Position numbers and translations under genes: made by a program
Notes under the pieces: generated by a model
Seen by the model: the letters and a program-made list of their open reading frames with translations, nothing else
Databases searched by the model: none
Told to the model about the DNA's origin: nothing
NCBI GenBank assembly: GCA_029565395.1
Contig: JAKQOG010000249.1
Location: forward strand, 1 to 64,000
Length of the DNA stretch: 64,000 bases
Reading direction: 5' to 3'
Source of the DNA: Candidatus Hydrogenedentota bacterium
GTDB lineage: Bacteria; Hydrogenedentota; Hydrogenedentia; Hydrogenedentales; CAILVY01
Shown here: positions 9,158 to 17,190 of the stretch, one piece after another
Layout of the letters: every line of letters starts with the position of its first letter
Position numbering within the stretch: the stretch's first letter is position 1

Positions 9158-10126
9158 ATGCGCTGTGTCATTGTTACCCGGTATGGGGGACCCGAAACAC
9201 TTGAACTACAGGACCATCCCCTTCCTGATATACAACCGGACGAAGTGCTCGTTCGCGTAAAAGCAGCGGGGATAAATTATGCCGATATTATGCAGCGCCG
9301 AGGATTGTATCCTGATGGACCGACACCGCCCTTTGTTGCCGGGTTCGAAATTTGCGGCATGGTAGAAAAGGCGGGCGCAGATGCAGCCTTATGGAATCCT
9401 GGAGACGAAGTGATGGGGTTCTGTTCCGGCGGCTACGCCGAACACGCGGCCGTGCCCGTAACGCAATTGATGCCGAAGCCGAAATCGCTCAGTTGTACTC
9501 AGGCTGTAGCCTTGCCTTGTCAAGGGTTGACCGCCTATCACGCCCTGATCACCTTAGGCAATGTACACAAGGGCCAGACCGTGCTGATTCAAGCGGCCGC
9601 AGGCGGTTTAGGCGTTCTGATGGTGCAAATCGCCCGTACCATGGGCGCAAGCGTCATTGGAACCTGCAGTTCAGACGAAAAATGTGCGCTGCTGACGGAA
9701 CTCGGTTGTCAGCATCCCATAAATTACCAGACACACGATTTTGAAGCCGAAGTGAAGAAAATAACTGCAGGCCGGGGTTGTGATCTTGCCGTGGACTCTG
9801 TTGGTGGAGAAGTATTCGACAAGAGCCTGCAATGCCTCGCATCCCACGGATTGCTTATTACTCTCGGCATGGCCAGCACGCAATTGGGTTCCGTACAATC
9901 CCTCGACCTGCTTGTCCATAACTGGAAAGTCGCAGGGTTCCATCTATTCGGCTATACCAGCAATGCCTCGGCTACGGCCACGGCTTTGCGCGATTTTAAC
10001 CAATGGATAGACGATGGCAAGCTCTCTATCACGGCAAAACATGTGTATCCCCTGGAACAGGCCGCTGAAGCGCAGGAAATGATTGCTGCACGAAAAACAA
10101 TAGGAAAAGTTGTGTTGATTCCCTAG
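9158..10126 (+). CDS. NAD(P)H:quinone oxidoreductase, zinc-independent MDR family
   Basis: A 322-residue medium-chain dehydrogenase/reductase. It has the N-terminal GroES-like fold (KAAGINYADIMQRRG, PPFVAGFEICG) and the nucleotide-binding motif AAAGGLGVLMVQIA of the quinone oxidoreductase branch. The catalytic-zinc Cys/His pattern of alcohol dehydrogenases is absent. It probably reduces quinones or enones with NADPH in the cytoplasm; substrate class is inference. AAGAAAGGAAAGC precedes the ATG. It stands alone, 100 bp after the glycosyltransferase. Confidence 0.9.
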   Translation: MRCVIVTRYGGPETLELQDHPLPDIQPDEVLVRVKAAGINYADIMQRRGLYPDGPTPPFVAGFEICGMVEKAGADAALWNPGDEVMGFCSGGYAEHAAVPVTQLMPKPKSLSCTQAVALPCQGLTAYHALITLGNVHKGQTVLIQAAAGGLGVLMVQIARTMGASVIGTCSSDEKCALLTELGCQHPINYQTHDFEAEVKKITAGRGCDLAVDSVGGEVFDKSLQCLASHGLLITLGMASTQLGSVQSLDLLVHNWKVAGFHLFGYTSNASATATALRDFNQWIDDGKLSITAKHVYPLEQAAEAQEMIAARKTIGKVVLIP

Positions 10127-10160
10127 GCGTATCGCAGGTTCCGGTTTCTTGCGTCATTTT

Positions 10161-10176
10161 TTGTCAATATTGACAA
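10161..10176. promoter_or_regulatory. Perfect 16-bp palindrome, operator candidate
   Basis: TTGTCAATATTGACAA is its own reverse complement. It lies 36 bp upstream of the -35 box of the promoter at 10213-10241, i.e. in an activator-like position for the MshEN-DnaA-type gene, and 35 bp after the oxidoreductase stop. No T tract follows that would make it a terminator. Binding protein unknown. Confidence 0.5.
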
Positions 10177-10212
10177 ATAATTGGCAGACAATGAGTTACG
10201 AAAGAAAAACAT

Positions 10213-10241
10213 TTGACGATATCACAATGTGGTGTTACAAT
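10213..10241 (+). promoter_or_regulatory. Sigma-70-type promoter for the MshEN-DnaA-type gene
   Basis: TTGACG (10213-10218), 17-nt spacer, TACAAT (10236-10241). Both hexamers differ from consensus at one position each. The predicted start site falls near 10248, leaving a leader of about 80 nt before the start codon with a GGAGG at 10311-10315. Confidence 0.65.
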
Positions 10242-10330
10242 ACCGTATGGTGATGTTGCCAGTGAATGCCGCTGTTCTACTGGGAAAAACGTGACCGGAT
10301 GTTTAGTTTGGGAGGACCAATAAACACGTG

Positions 10331-12475
10331 ATGTTTGGACGCCGCAAAGACACGCCTGATGAACCGGCTGCCGAGCCTTCCGCGCCGGAAGAGACTGGCC
10401 CTGCCACGCACATCATGCCCACGCAAGTGCGCACGGCACCAGCCCCGATCGTGCATAAGCGGCTTGGGGAACTGTTGCTGGATGAAAAACTCGTCAACCA
10501 GCGCCAGCTTGACGAAGCGATGCAGATTCAGCAGGAAGAAGGTGGGTTTATAGGGCAGATTCTGGTGAGACTAGGGTATGTAAGCCAGAACGCGGTAGCT
10601 TCCTGTCTGGTAAAACAATGCAGGATCCCGCATCTGAGCCTGCTCGATTATGATATTAGCGTGGACGTATTAAATCTGATCCCGCGGGATGTCTGCCTGA
10701 AATACAACCTTTTGCCCATTGACAAGCTGGGGCGGATCCTGACCGTGGCGATGGTTGACCCGCTGGATTTGGACGCGCTGGAGGCCATTCGTGCGGTGTG
10801 CCCCGATCTGCGCATCAAACCCATCCTCTGCAATTGGGAGCATTTCGAACTGGTTTCCAACAGAGTTTTCAGTAAAACGAAGAAAGCCGACGGCGGGCCA
10901 TCCGTCTCCATGCAGAGTCTGGGGCTTTCCTCTGGCGCCGCCGCCAAGCCCAAATCTTCAACCGCTGATACGGCCCCCCAAACACCGCAGCCCATCCCGG
11001 ACGCCGGGCTCCGCACGCCCACGCCCATTCCGGAAGCCCCGGGCCCCATTCTCACGCAGGCAGGGCCAGCCGATGCGGCTTCCAGGGGAGATATTGCCGC
11101 CGCCATACGCGACTCCATGCGCGACGCCATTTCTTCTATGGCGGATGAGCTCCGGAGGCCAGCACCGGGGAACGCGCCCCTCACGGCCGATGGCTTGAGT
11201 CAGTTGATCCGCGACAGCGTGGGCGGATCAATGCAGGAAGCCCTGGCCCAGGTGGTGGTAATGGCGCGCGCCAACGCGGCCCAAGAGAAATCCATGGGCG
11301 GGCCGGCGCTTGATCAGTTGGCGGAGGTGATCCGCGACAGCGTGGGCGGGGCCGTACAGGAAGCCATGGCGGCCATGATCGTTCAGATGCGTGCTATGGG
11401 GGGAAGCAAAAATACCGCTGAAGGCGAACCGTCCCAAGGCGCTATTGTGGCTGCGTTTCGCGAAGTGCAGGCGGAAACCACCGCCCGCATGACGGAGGCC
11501 CTGCGCTCCATGAATGAAACCCTGGCGGCGCGGGATTCCCAAATCACGCGGCTTGCGGAAGCGGCGTTGCAATCCGCCCAACAGTCCGCGCAGTTGTTGG
11601 AGCCGGGAGTGGTAAAAGAAAATGTGCTGCAAGATTTGCAGGCAGTACGGCGCGAGCGGCATGCCTCCGTGGCCCCCTTTGGCCGGCATATGTCCGGAGA
11701 ACATGTTTCGGAATCCGATGAACAGGTGCGCACCGCTCTGGAATCCGAACATCCCCAGGAATCCATGGTCTTTGACAATTTCTTTCCAGGCGGGGTGAAT
11801 GCCTTCACGTTTAAACTAGCCCAGGCGGTTGCGGCCCAACCGGGTGCGGAATACAATCCCTTTTTCCTCTACGGCAATGTGGGCACGGGCAAAACGCACC
11901 TTATCAGCGCCATCGGCAATGCCATTCTGAGCGGAAACAGCGGCCAAAAACGCGTGGGGTATGTTTCGGCGAGCCATTTCGCGCGGCGTGTAACGGAAGC
12001 CATGCAGGATACCGCCCTCGATCTGTTTCGCGAAAATTACTGCCACTGGGATGTGCTGATTCTCGATGACATCCAGTTCATGGGCGGACGTGTGGAAGCG
12101 CAGGAGGAATTCTTCCATATTTTTAATGTTCTGCATCAACAAGGCCGGCAAATTATCATCGCAAGCGACAAAGCCCCCGACCGCCTCGGTTTGCTGGAAC
12201 AACGCCTCGTGTCACGGTTCGCCAGCGGGATTGTCGCTGAATTGAAAGCCCCGGAATGGGATACCCGCATGCAGATTTTGCGGCATCAAGCCACGCAGAC
12301 CAAGGTTCCGGAGGAAATCCTCTCGCTGATTGCCATGCGCGTGCCGAATGATATCCGTAAAATGACTGGGAGCCTCAAAAAAATCGTCGCATTCGCCCAC
12401 TTGGTGGGACAAGAGATGTCCTGCGAAATGGCGGATGAAATTTTAAGCCATTTAAGCGTAGGAAACGCGGCGTGA
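10331..12475 (+). CDS. MshEN-domain protein fused to a DnaA-type AAA+ ATPase
   Basis: About 714 residues. N-terminal MshEN (GspE_N) domain at ~40-175 with two motif copies (RLGELLLDEKLVNQRQLDEA; then IGQILVRLGYVSQNAVASCL); MshEN domains of this type can bind c-di-GMP. A ~280-residue Ala/Pro-rich and helical middle carries three related repeats (IRDSMRDAISS, IRDSVGGSMQEALAQ, IRDSVGGAVQEAMAA). The C-terminal ~235 residues are a DnaA-like AAA+ module: Walker A GNVGTGKTH (515-523), Walker B VLILDDIQF (575-583), sensor 1 IIIASDKAP, arginine-finger box RLVSRFASG, sensor 2 region NDIRKMTGSL. The DNA-binding domain IV of DnaA is missing. It is followed 36 bp later by a PilB/GspE ATPase, so a regulatory or assembly role for a pilus/secretion motor is likely (inference). 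GTG at 10328 is an equally possible start; GGAGG is 12-15 nt upstream. Confidence 0.85.
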   Translation: MFGRRKDTPDEPAAEPSAPEETGPATHIMPTQVRTAPAPIVHKRLGELLLDEKLVNQRQLDEAMQIQQEEGGFIGQILVRLGYVSQNAVASCLVKQCRIPHLSLLDYDISVDVLNLIPRDVCLKYNLLPIDKLGRILTVAMVDPLDLDALEAIRAVCPDLRIKPILCNWEHFELVSNRVFSKTKKADGGPSVSMQSLGLSSGAAAKPKSSTADTAPQTPQPIPDAGLRTPTPIPEAPGPILTQAGPADAASRGDIAAAIRDSMRDAISSMADELRRPAPGNAPLTADGLSQLIRDSVGGSMQEALAQVVVMARANAAQEKSMGGPALDQLAEVIRDSVGGAVQEAMAAMIVQMRAMGGSKNTAEGEPSQGAIVAAFREVQAETTARMTEALRSMNETLAARDSQITRLAEAALQSAQQSAQLLEPGVVKENVLQDLQAVRRERHASVAPFGRHMSGEHVSESDEQVRTALESEHPQESMVFDNFFPGGVNAFTFKLAQAVAAQPGAEYNPFFLYGNVGTGKTHLISAIGNAILSGNSGQKRVGYVSASHFARRVTEAMQDTALDLFRENYCHWDVLILDDIQFMGGRVEAQEEFFHIFNVLHQQGRQIIIASDKAPDRLGLLEQRLVSRFASGIVAELKAPEWDTRMQILRHQATQTKVPEEILSLIAMRVPNDIRKMTGSLKKIVAFAHLVGQEMSCEMADEILSHLSVGNAA

Positions 12476-12511
12476 TCGTAACCGATTCGCGCCTTTGCCG
12501 AGGATACTGCC

Positions 12512-14242
12512 ATGAGTAATAAAATCGCCAAGAAACGCCTGCCGGATATGCTGCTGGAGCAGGATTTGGTCACGCAAGCACAGTTGCAGGAATGTCTGAA
12601 CCTTCAACGGACCACGGGCAAGAGCCTGCAAGCCGCCCTCGTTGAGCGCGGGTACCTGAGCGAAGAAGATCTGGTGGTGTGCCTGAGCGAGCAACTCGGC
12701 ATTCCCCATATCCGCGTGAATCACTACGCTATTCCCAAGGAAGTGCTGGCCGAAGTGCCCGAAAGCCTTGCGCGGCAGTATCAAATGCTCCCCGTATCCG
12801 TCACGGGCGACGTGCTCACATTGGCCATGGCCAATCCGCTTAACATCATGGCTCTCGACGACCTCCGCATGTTAACCAGCTACGAAATTGAGCCAGTGGT
12901 GGCGGTGGCGTCCGAACTGGCTACGGCTATTGATCGCCATTACGGTGGCGAAAAGGCGGACAACCTCTTCAAAACCTTGATGGAAACCAAGGATGACGGG
13001 TCGGCGGTGGAAGAGGTCAAGGCCCCAACCGACTCGGAAATCGAAGACGTATCCAAACTTGAAGTGGGCGCGGACGACGAACCGGTCAAAAAGCTTACCC
13101 GCCTGGTTATCTTTTCCGGCTTGGAACGCGGCGCAAGCGATATTCATATCGAACCGTTTGAAAAACTGATCCGCATCCGGTACCGCGTGGACGGCACTCT
13201 CGAAGAGGGAAAAGCGCCGCCCAAGGCGATCCAACATAATCTTGTCGCGCGCCTGAAAATCCTCTCCGGATGCCGCATTGACGAGCACCGCCTCCCTCAG
13301 GACGGACGCTTCCGCATCAAATACAACAACCGCGAAATCGACTTCCGCGTCGCCTTCCTCCCCTGCAAATATGGCGAGAAAGTCGTGCTCCGCGTACTCG
13401 ACAAAGGCAACCTTACCCTTGACCTCGATAAAATGGGCTTCGAACCACAGCCCATGCAGGCTTTCCACGACGCACTCAAGCTCCCTCACGGCATGATCCT
13501 CATGACGGGCCCTACCGGCAGTGGTAAAACCACCACCCTCTACAGCGCCTTAACCAAACTCAACAAAATTGAAACAAATGTCGTTACGGTCGAAGACCCG
13601 GTGGAATATGAAATGTTTGGCGTCAACCAAGTCCAGGTCCAATCCATTATCGGATTCACCTTCGCCGAAGCGCTCCGCCAAATCCTCCGCCAAGACCCCA
13701 ACATCGTCATGGTGGGCGAAATCCGCGACGGCGAAACCGCCGACGTCGCCGTCAAGGCCGCTCTTACCGGGCACTTGGTCCTCAGTACCCTCCATACCAA
13801 CGACGCGGCAGGTGTATTCCCCCGCTTGATCGACATGGGCATCGAACCTTTCCTGGTGCAATCCTCAGTGGCCCTCGCCGCGGCCCAACGCCTCCTGAAA
13901 CGTGTCTGCAACGAATGCAAGGAGGCCATCAGCGTGCCCCAGGATGTGCTCGAACGCATCCAATACGTTCCGTTTGATTACATCCCCGAGCCGCGATTTG
14001 TCCGCGGCCGCGGATGCAGCAAGTGCAAAGACACCGGTTACCGCGGCCGCGCCGCCGTGCTTGAAGCCATGCTCAACTGGCCCGAAATTCATCCCCTCGT
14101 ATTGCAGCGCGGCACCGCGCACCAGATCAAGACCAAAGCCATCGAATGCGGTATGAAATCCCTGCGGCAGAACGCCCTTGCCACCGCCGCCAAAGGCGTC
14201 ACCTCCATCGAGCAAGTCCTCGAACATACCATCGCGGATTAA
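12512..14242 (+). CDS. Type IV pilus / type II secretion assembly ATPase (PilB/GspE family)
   Basis: A 576-residue hexameric motor ATPase that powers pilin or pseudopilin polymerisation at the inner membrane. It has an N-terminal MshEN domain (residues ~5-150), a linker, then the GspE/PilB core: Walker A GPTGSGKTT (333-341), Asp box region VVTVEDPVEY, Walker B with IVMVGEIRDGETAD, and His box LSTLHTNDA. The zinc-binding tetracysteine is present as CNEC ... CSKCKDTGYRGR. PilB versus GspE cannot be decided, because no other pilus or secretion genes flank it. Together with the upstream MshEN-DnaA-type gene it forms a probable two-gene operon; the prepilin-like gene at 17191 is a possible substrate. 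Confidence 0.92.
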   Translation: MSNKIAKKRLPDMLLEQDLVTQAQLQECLNLQRTTGKSLQAALVERGYLSEEDLVVCLSEQLGIPHIRVNHYAIPKEVLAEVPESLARQYQMLPVSVTGDVLTLAMANPLNIMALDDLRMLTSYEIEPVVAVASELATAIDRHYGGEKADNLFKTLMETKDDGSAVEEVKAPTDSEIEDVSKLEVGADDEPVKKLTRLVIFSGLERGASDIHIEPFEKLIRIRYRVDGTLEEGKAPPKAIQHNLVARLKILSGCRIDEHRLPQDGRFRIKYNNREIDFRVAFLPCKYGEKVVLRVLDKGNLTLDLDKMGFEPQPMQAFHDALKLPHGMILMTGPTGSGKTTTLYSALTKLNKIETNVVTVEDPVEYEMFGVNQVQVQSIIGFTFAEALRQILRQDPNIVMVGEIRDGETADVAVKAALTGHLVLSTLHTNDAAGVFPRLIDMGIEPFLVQSSVALAAAQRLLKRVCNECKEAISVPQDVLERIQYVPFDYIPEPRFVRGRGCSKCKDTGYRGRAAVLEAMLNWPEIHPLVLQRGTAHQIKTKAIECGMKSLRQNALATAAKGVTSIEQVLEHTIAD

Positions 14243-14310
14243 TCCCCCGAATATCAGAGCATTTGGAAAACACGCCTGTTGTGCCGGTTTACTAAACGGC
14301 TGGTGAAAAC

Positions 14311-14363
14311 TGAAGTCTGAATATATAAATTGCATTCGTTCACCCTACACACGTCAGACTTCA
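14311..14363. repeat. Inverted repeat in the spacer after the pilus ATPase gene
   Basis: TGAAGTCTGA (14311-14320) and TCAGACTTCA (14354-14363) are perfect 10-bp complements separated by 33 nt. It may end the ATPase transcript or be a remnant of a small repeat element; no T tract follows immediately. Confidence 0.4.
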
Positions 14364-14367
14364 AAAT

Positions 14368-14520
14368 TCATTCCGTTCTGACGAGGTGGAAACCGACGTT
14401 GTTGACCATGGCCAATGGATCGTGTTCGTAGTGTGTCATGGGGGTAGCTTGAAACTGGGAGCGGCGGAGTATCAAACTCTCTGACATTATCCGCTCAACT
14501 GGACGGTCTGGAATGAAAAA
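14368..14520 (-). pseudogene. Possible 3' remnant of a formylglycine-generating-enzyme-like (SUMF1) gene
   Basis: Reading the minus strand up to the stop at 14368-14370 gives a short tail containing HYEHDPLAMVNNVGFHLVR just before the stop. This resembles the C-terminal end of FGE-sulfatase/SUMF1 domains, which typically close with a NxGFRxVR block. The frame continues only about 60 codons upstream, into the start of the amidohydrolase gene, with no domain core or start codon, so this would be a truncated remnant. The match rests on a short stretch and is uncertain; nothing else explains this spacer. Confidence 0.3.
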
Positions 14521-14532
14521 GGAAGGTTTACG

Positions 14533-15636
14533 ATGTCCCTTAGCCGCAGATTGTTTTTAGCGACAAGCACCGTGGGCACATTCGGACTCGCCCATGCCGG
14601 GAAGGAAGCCGTGGTGGAATCAGATCCCAAAAACGAAGACGGCAATTGGACATTTAACAAAACGGATGCTGAAATTGCGGCATCGGTTCAGGAACGCCTG
14701 CCGGATCGTCTGTTTGATATCCACGCGCACCTTTATCGGAAATGCGACCTTGGAGCGCCGTGTCCGGAATTTCTAAGACCAGGCCCGGATATCGCCGATG
14801 TGGACACGTGGCGAACGCATCTTGGGAAGGTGTGCGGAAGCAAACGGCTCGCGGGTGCGCTTTTCGTGCCCTATCCGGTAAAGAAGGGGGATGTGGACGC
14901 CGGCAACGACTTTGTAGTGGAGCAGACAAGCCGCATCGAAATGAGCCGGGGATTGATCGTGGTGATGCCGGATTCGGACCGGGCCAAGACGGAAGTCTAT
15001 TTTAATAATCCAAAAATCGTCGGTTTCAAGCCCTATCATGTGTTTGCGCATTGTGCGCAGACCTTTGACGCTGCACTTGAGGAATATCTCCCCGAATGGG
15101 TGTGGGAAATGGCCGCGGCGCACCGCGCGGTGATCCTGCTGCACTTGGTTCGTCACGCCGCGCTGTCCGATCCGGGAAACCAAACCACCATCCGAAAATA
15201 CTGCTCGAAATATCCGAAGGCCATACTCCTGCTCGCGCATGCGGGCCGCGGGTTTCACGCCCCCAATACGATTCGGGCTTTACCGGCTCTGAAAGACCTG
15301 GACAACCTCTATTTTGACTCGGCGGCAGTATGTGAACCAGACGCACTCATGGCCATCGTGAAGGCCTTCGGGCCGCGCCGCCTTCTCTGGGGCAGTGATT
15401 TCCCCGTTTCGCAACAACGCGGCAAGTGTGTGACGGTGGGCGACGCTTTTTCATGGATCTGCCCCCGGCGGATCGATATCGATCCCGCCGCGCCCGTCTG
15501 CCATCCTACACTGGTTGGACTCGAATCATTGCGTGCCATGTATCTCGTGGCGGAACTGATGGAACTCTCAAAAAAAGATCTCGAAGACATCTTCTTTAAT
15601 AATGCACGGCGGCTGCTTCGGCTTCGGGTTGTTTGA
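14533..15636 (+). CDS. Exported amidohydrolase-2 family protein
   Basis: A 367-residue TIM-barrel metal-dependent hydrolase. The N-terminus SRRLFLATSTVGTFGLAHAG is a Tat-like signal (the second twin-Arg residue position is met by RR, followed by LF). Metal-site motifs are DIHAH (HxH of strand 1), the central H in LLHLVRHA, LLAHAGRGF and LLWGSDFP (strand-8 Asp). This family includes decarboxylases and lactonase-like hydrolases; the substrate is unknown. AAGGAAGG lies 6 nt before the ATG. It is a single gene flanked by a convergent gene of unknown function. Confidence 0.8.
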   Translation: MSLSRRLFLATSTVGTFGLAHAGKEAVVESDPKNEDGNWTFNKTDAEIAASVQERLPDRLFDIHAHLYRKCDLGAPCPEFLRPGPDIADVDTWRTHLGKVCGSKRLAGALFVPYPVKKGDVDAGNDFVVEQTSRIEMSRGLIVVMPDSDRAKTEVYFNNPKIVGFKPYHVFAHCAQTFDAALEEYLPEWVWEMAAAHRAVILLHLVRHAALSDPGNQTTIRKYCSKYPKAILLLAHAGRGFHAPNTIRALPALKDLDNLYFDSAAVCEPDALMAIVKAFGPRRLLWGSDFPVSQQRGKCVTVGDAFSWICPRRIDIDPAAPVCHPTLVGLESLRAMYLVAELMELSKKDLEDIFFNNARRLLRLRVV

Positions 15637-15670
15637 TATTCAGTTAAGCCAATCAAGACCATCCGGCATT

Positions 15671-16369
15671 TCAAAAAACGAGAAACCTTATGCCCGTGAT
15701 CAGGCCGCCAAACAGTAAGAGAATGATGGCCAAATACGCCCACCCCAGGATTCCACCCCAGGGGAAGATCTCATGGAAAAGACGTGCCTGGATAATGATC
15801 ACGGGCATGCGGATGAGGTCCCATAGCCCGAATTTTTCCACTTTCCCCAGTGCTATCCAGAACTTGCCCTCCTCTTCAGAAGGCAGATAGGTCACCATAT
15901 AGTATGGTCCATCTTGTGGCAGTGTGTAACGTTCTTCCCGGAACTGCCAGTCCACCGTACCGGTGAATTTCTCGTCAAACACCATGGGTTCCTGATCGCT
16001 GGTGATAAACAGCACCGCACCCATCCCCTCAGGAACAGAAAAGGGCAACTCTGGCGCCGGAGGAAGGCCTGGGCCCAACAGCGCTGTAGCCGGGCGCACG
16101 TCAACATAGCGGTCAATCTTTGGAACCCCCATTTGGAATTCCAGAGTTTGCCCCGCCTTGCCATCAAAGGTCAACCATAAATACGGTTGAGACGGCAATG
16201 CATGATGGTAGGCCACACGGCTCACCGAAATATCCTCTATCTTGTGCGCCGTTTTTACATCCGTAGGTCCTCCGTCGATGACAATTGGGTTATGCGCCCA
16301 CGCCGTTCCCCATGTCAATCCAATCAAGGCAACCGCCAAAAAACTCACTCCCGCGATGTGTTTTAACAT
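15671..16369 (-). CDS. Membrane-anchored exported protein of unknown function
   Basis: I do not recognise this 232-residue protein. It has a signal peptide (residues 1-25, ending AWA), a Pro-rich beta-type exported middle (TFDGKAGQTLEFQMGVPKID, then a VLFITSDQEP block) and a hydrophobic C-terminal segment (GWAYLAIILLLFGGLITGIRF) that would anchor it in the membrane with a short tail. The middle (about residues 45-165) looks like a soluble periplasmic beta-sandwich. It starts back to back with the LysE-type exporter (145-bp divergent gap). Confidence 0.65.
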   Translation of the reverse strand: MLKHIAGVSFLAVALIGLTWGTAWAHNPIVIDGGPTDVKTAHKIEDISVSRVAYHHALPSQPYLWLTFDGKAGQTLEFQMGVPKIDRYVDVRPATALLGPGLPPAPELPFSVPEGMGAVLFITSDQEPMVFDEKFTGTVDWQFREERYTLPQDGPYYMVTYLPSEEEGKFWIALGKVEKFGLWDLIRMPVIIIQARLFHEIFPWGGILGWAYLAIILLLFGGLITGIRFLVF

Positions 16370-16514
16370 ACATGGTTCTCCTTTTTAGGCATTCTATCAC
16401 CACCACGTTATTGCCGTTAACATTTTTCAGTTTCACTTCATTCCCAAGGCGAGAAGGGGAATTCCCATAAACAGCGGTTGAAAAAAAGAGACCAAGTGGT
16501 TATTGTGAATTGTT

Positions 16515-17144
16515 ATGGCCGCGTCTTTAGTTGCAGGCATTGTACTTGGTTTATCGGCGGGCTTTTCACCGGGTCCGTTCTTGACACTTGTCATTTCTCA
16601 TTCGCTGGCGCATGGCGCCCGGGAAGGCGTCAAAGTTGCTCTGGCCCCGTTAATTACGGATGTGCCCATCGTTCTTCTGTCCATTCTTGTGCTGGCGCGG
16701 CTGGCTGGCTTTCATCTTCTTCTCGGCGGAATTACCTTTGCGGGCGGCCTGTTTCTGGCATATTTGGCTTATGAGAGTTTCAAGATTACCGGCTTTGATC
16801 TGGACACACCCTGTTCCAAACCGCAATCACTGCGCAGGGGCGTGCTCGTCAACTTCCTGAATCCGCACCCGTATCTTTTCTGGCTTACGGTCGGCTCTCC
16901 CATTATTATCAAGGGATGGGCGGTAAGCCCATTTAATGCGGCAGGATTTCTTGCGGGGTTCTATGGTTGCCTGGTGGGGTCGAAGGTTCTTGTTGCGGTG
17001 TCAGTCGGCAGATCGCGACACTTTTTCACAGGCAAACCGTATGTATATGTCATGCGCATTCTCGGTGTATTGCTGTCGGTATTCGCTTTGTTGCTTTTCT
17101 GGGAGGCGCTTGAGTTCCTCGGTGTGCTGAACTTTAAAACTTGA
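16515..17144 (+). CDS. LysE/RhtB-family translocator
   Basis: A 209-residue inner-membrane protein with about six hydrophobic segments and the family's N-terminal signature LGLSAGFSPGPFLTLVISHS and, in the middle, RGVLVNFLNPHPYLFW. The family exports amino acids or related small metabolites. The specific substrate is unknown. No clear ribosome-binding site precedes the ATG (GTGAATTGTT). It diverges from the exported protein at 15671-16369 and converges on the prepilin-like gene. Confidence 0.85.
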   Translation: MAASLVAGIVLGLSAGFSPGPFLTLVISHSLAHGAREGVKVALAPLITDVPIVLLSILVLARLAGFHLLLGGITFAGGLFLAYLAYESFKITGFDLDTPCSKPQSLRRGVLVNFLNPHPYLFWLTVGSPIIIKGWAVSPFNAAGFLAGFYGCLVGSKVLVAVSVGRSRHFFTGKPYVYVMRILGVLLSVFALLLFWEALEFLGVLNFKT

Positions 17145-17190
17145 ATATGGAGTTGGTGGCCGGAAAATTAAACATCGGAGAACACTATTT

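Noticed and set aside
10161-10176. The TTGTCAATATTGACAA palindrome as a terminator of the quinone oxidoreductase gene
   Set aside because: A 16-bp perfect palindrome has no loop and is A/T-rich, and it lies where an operator would; no T tract follows.
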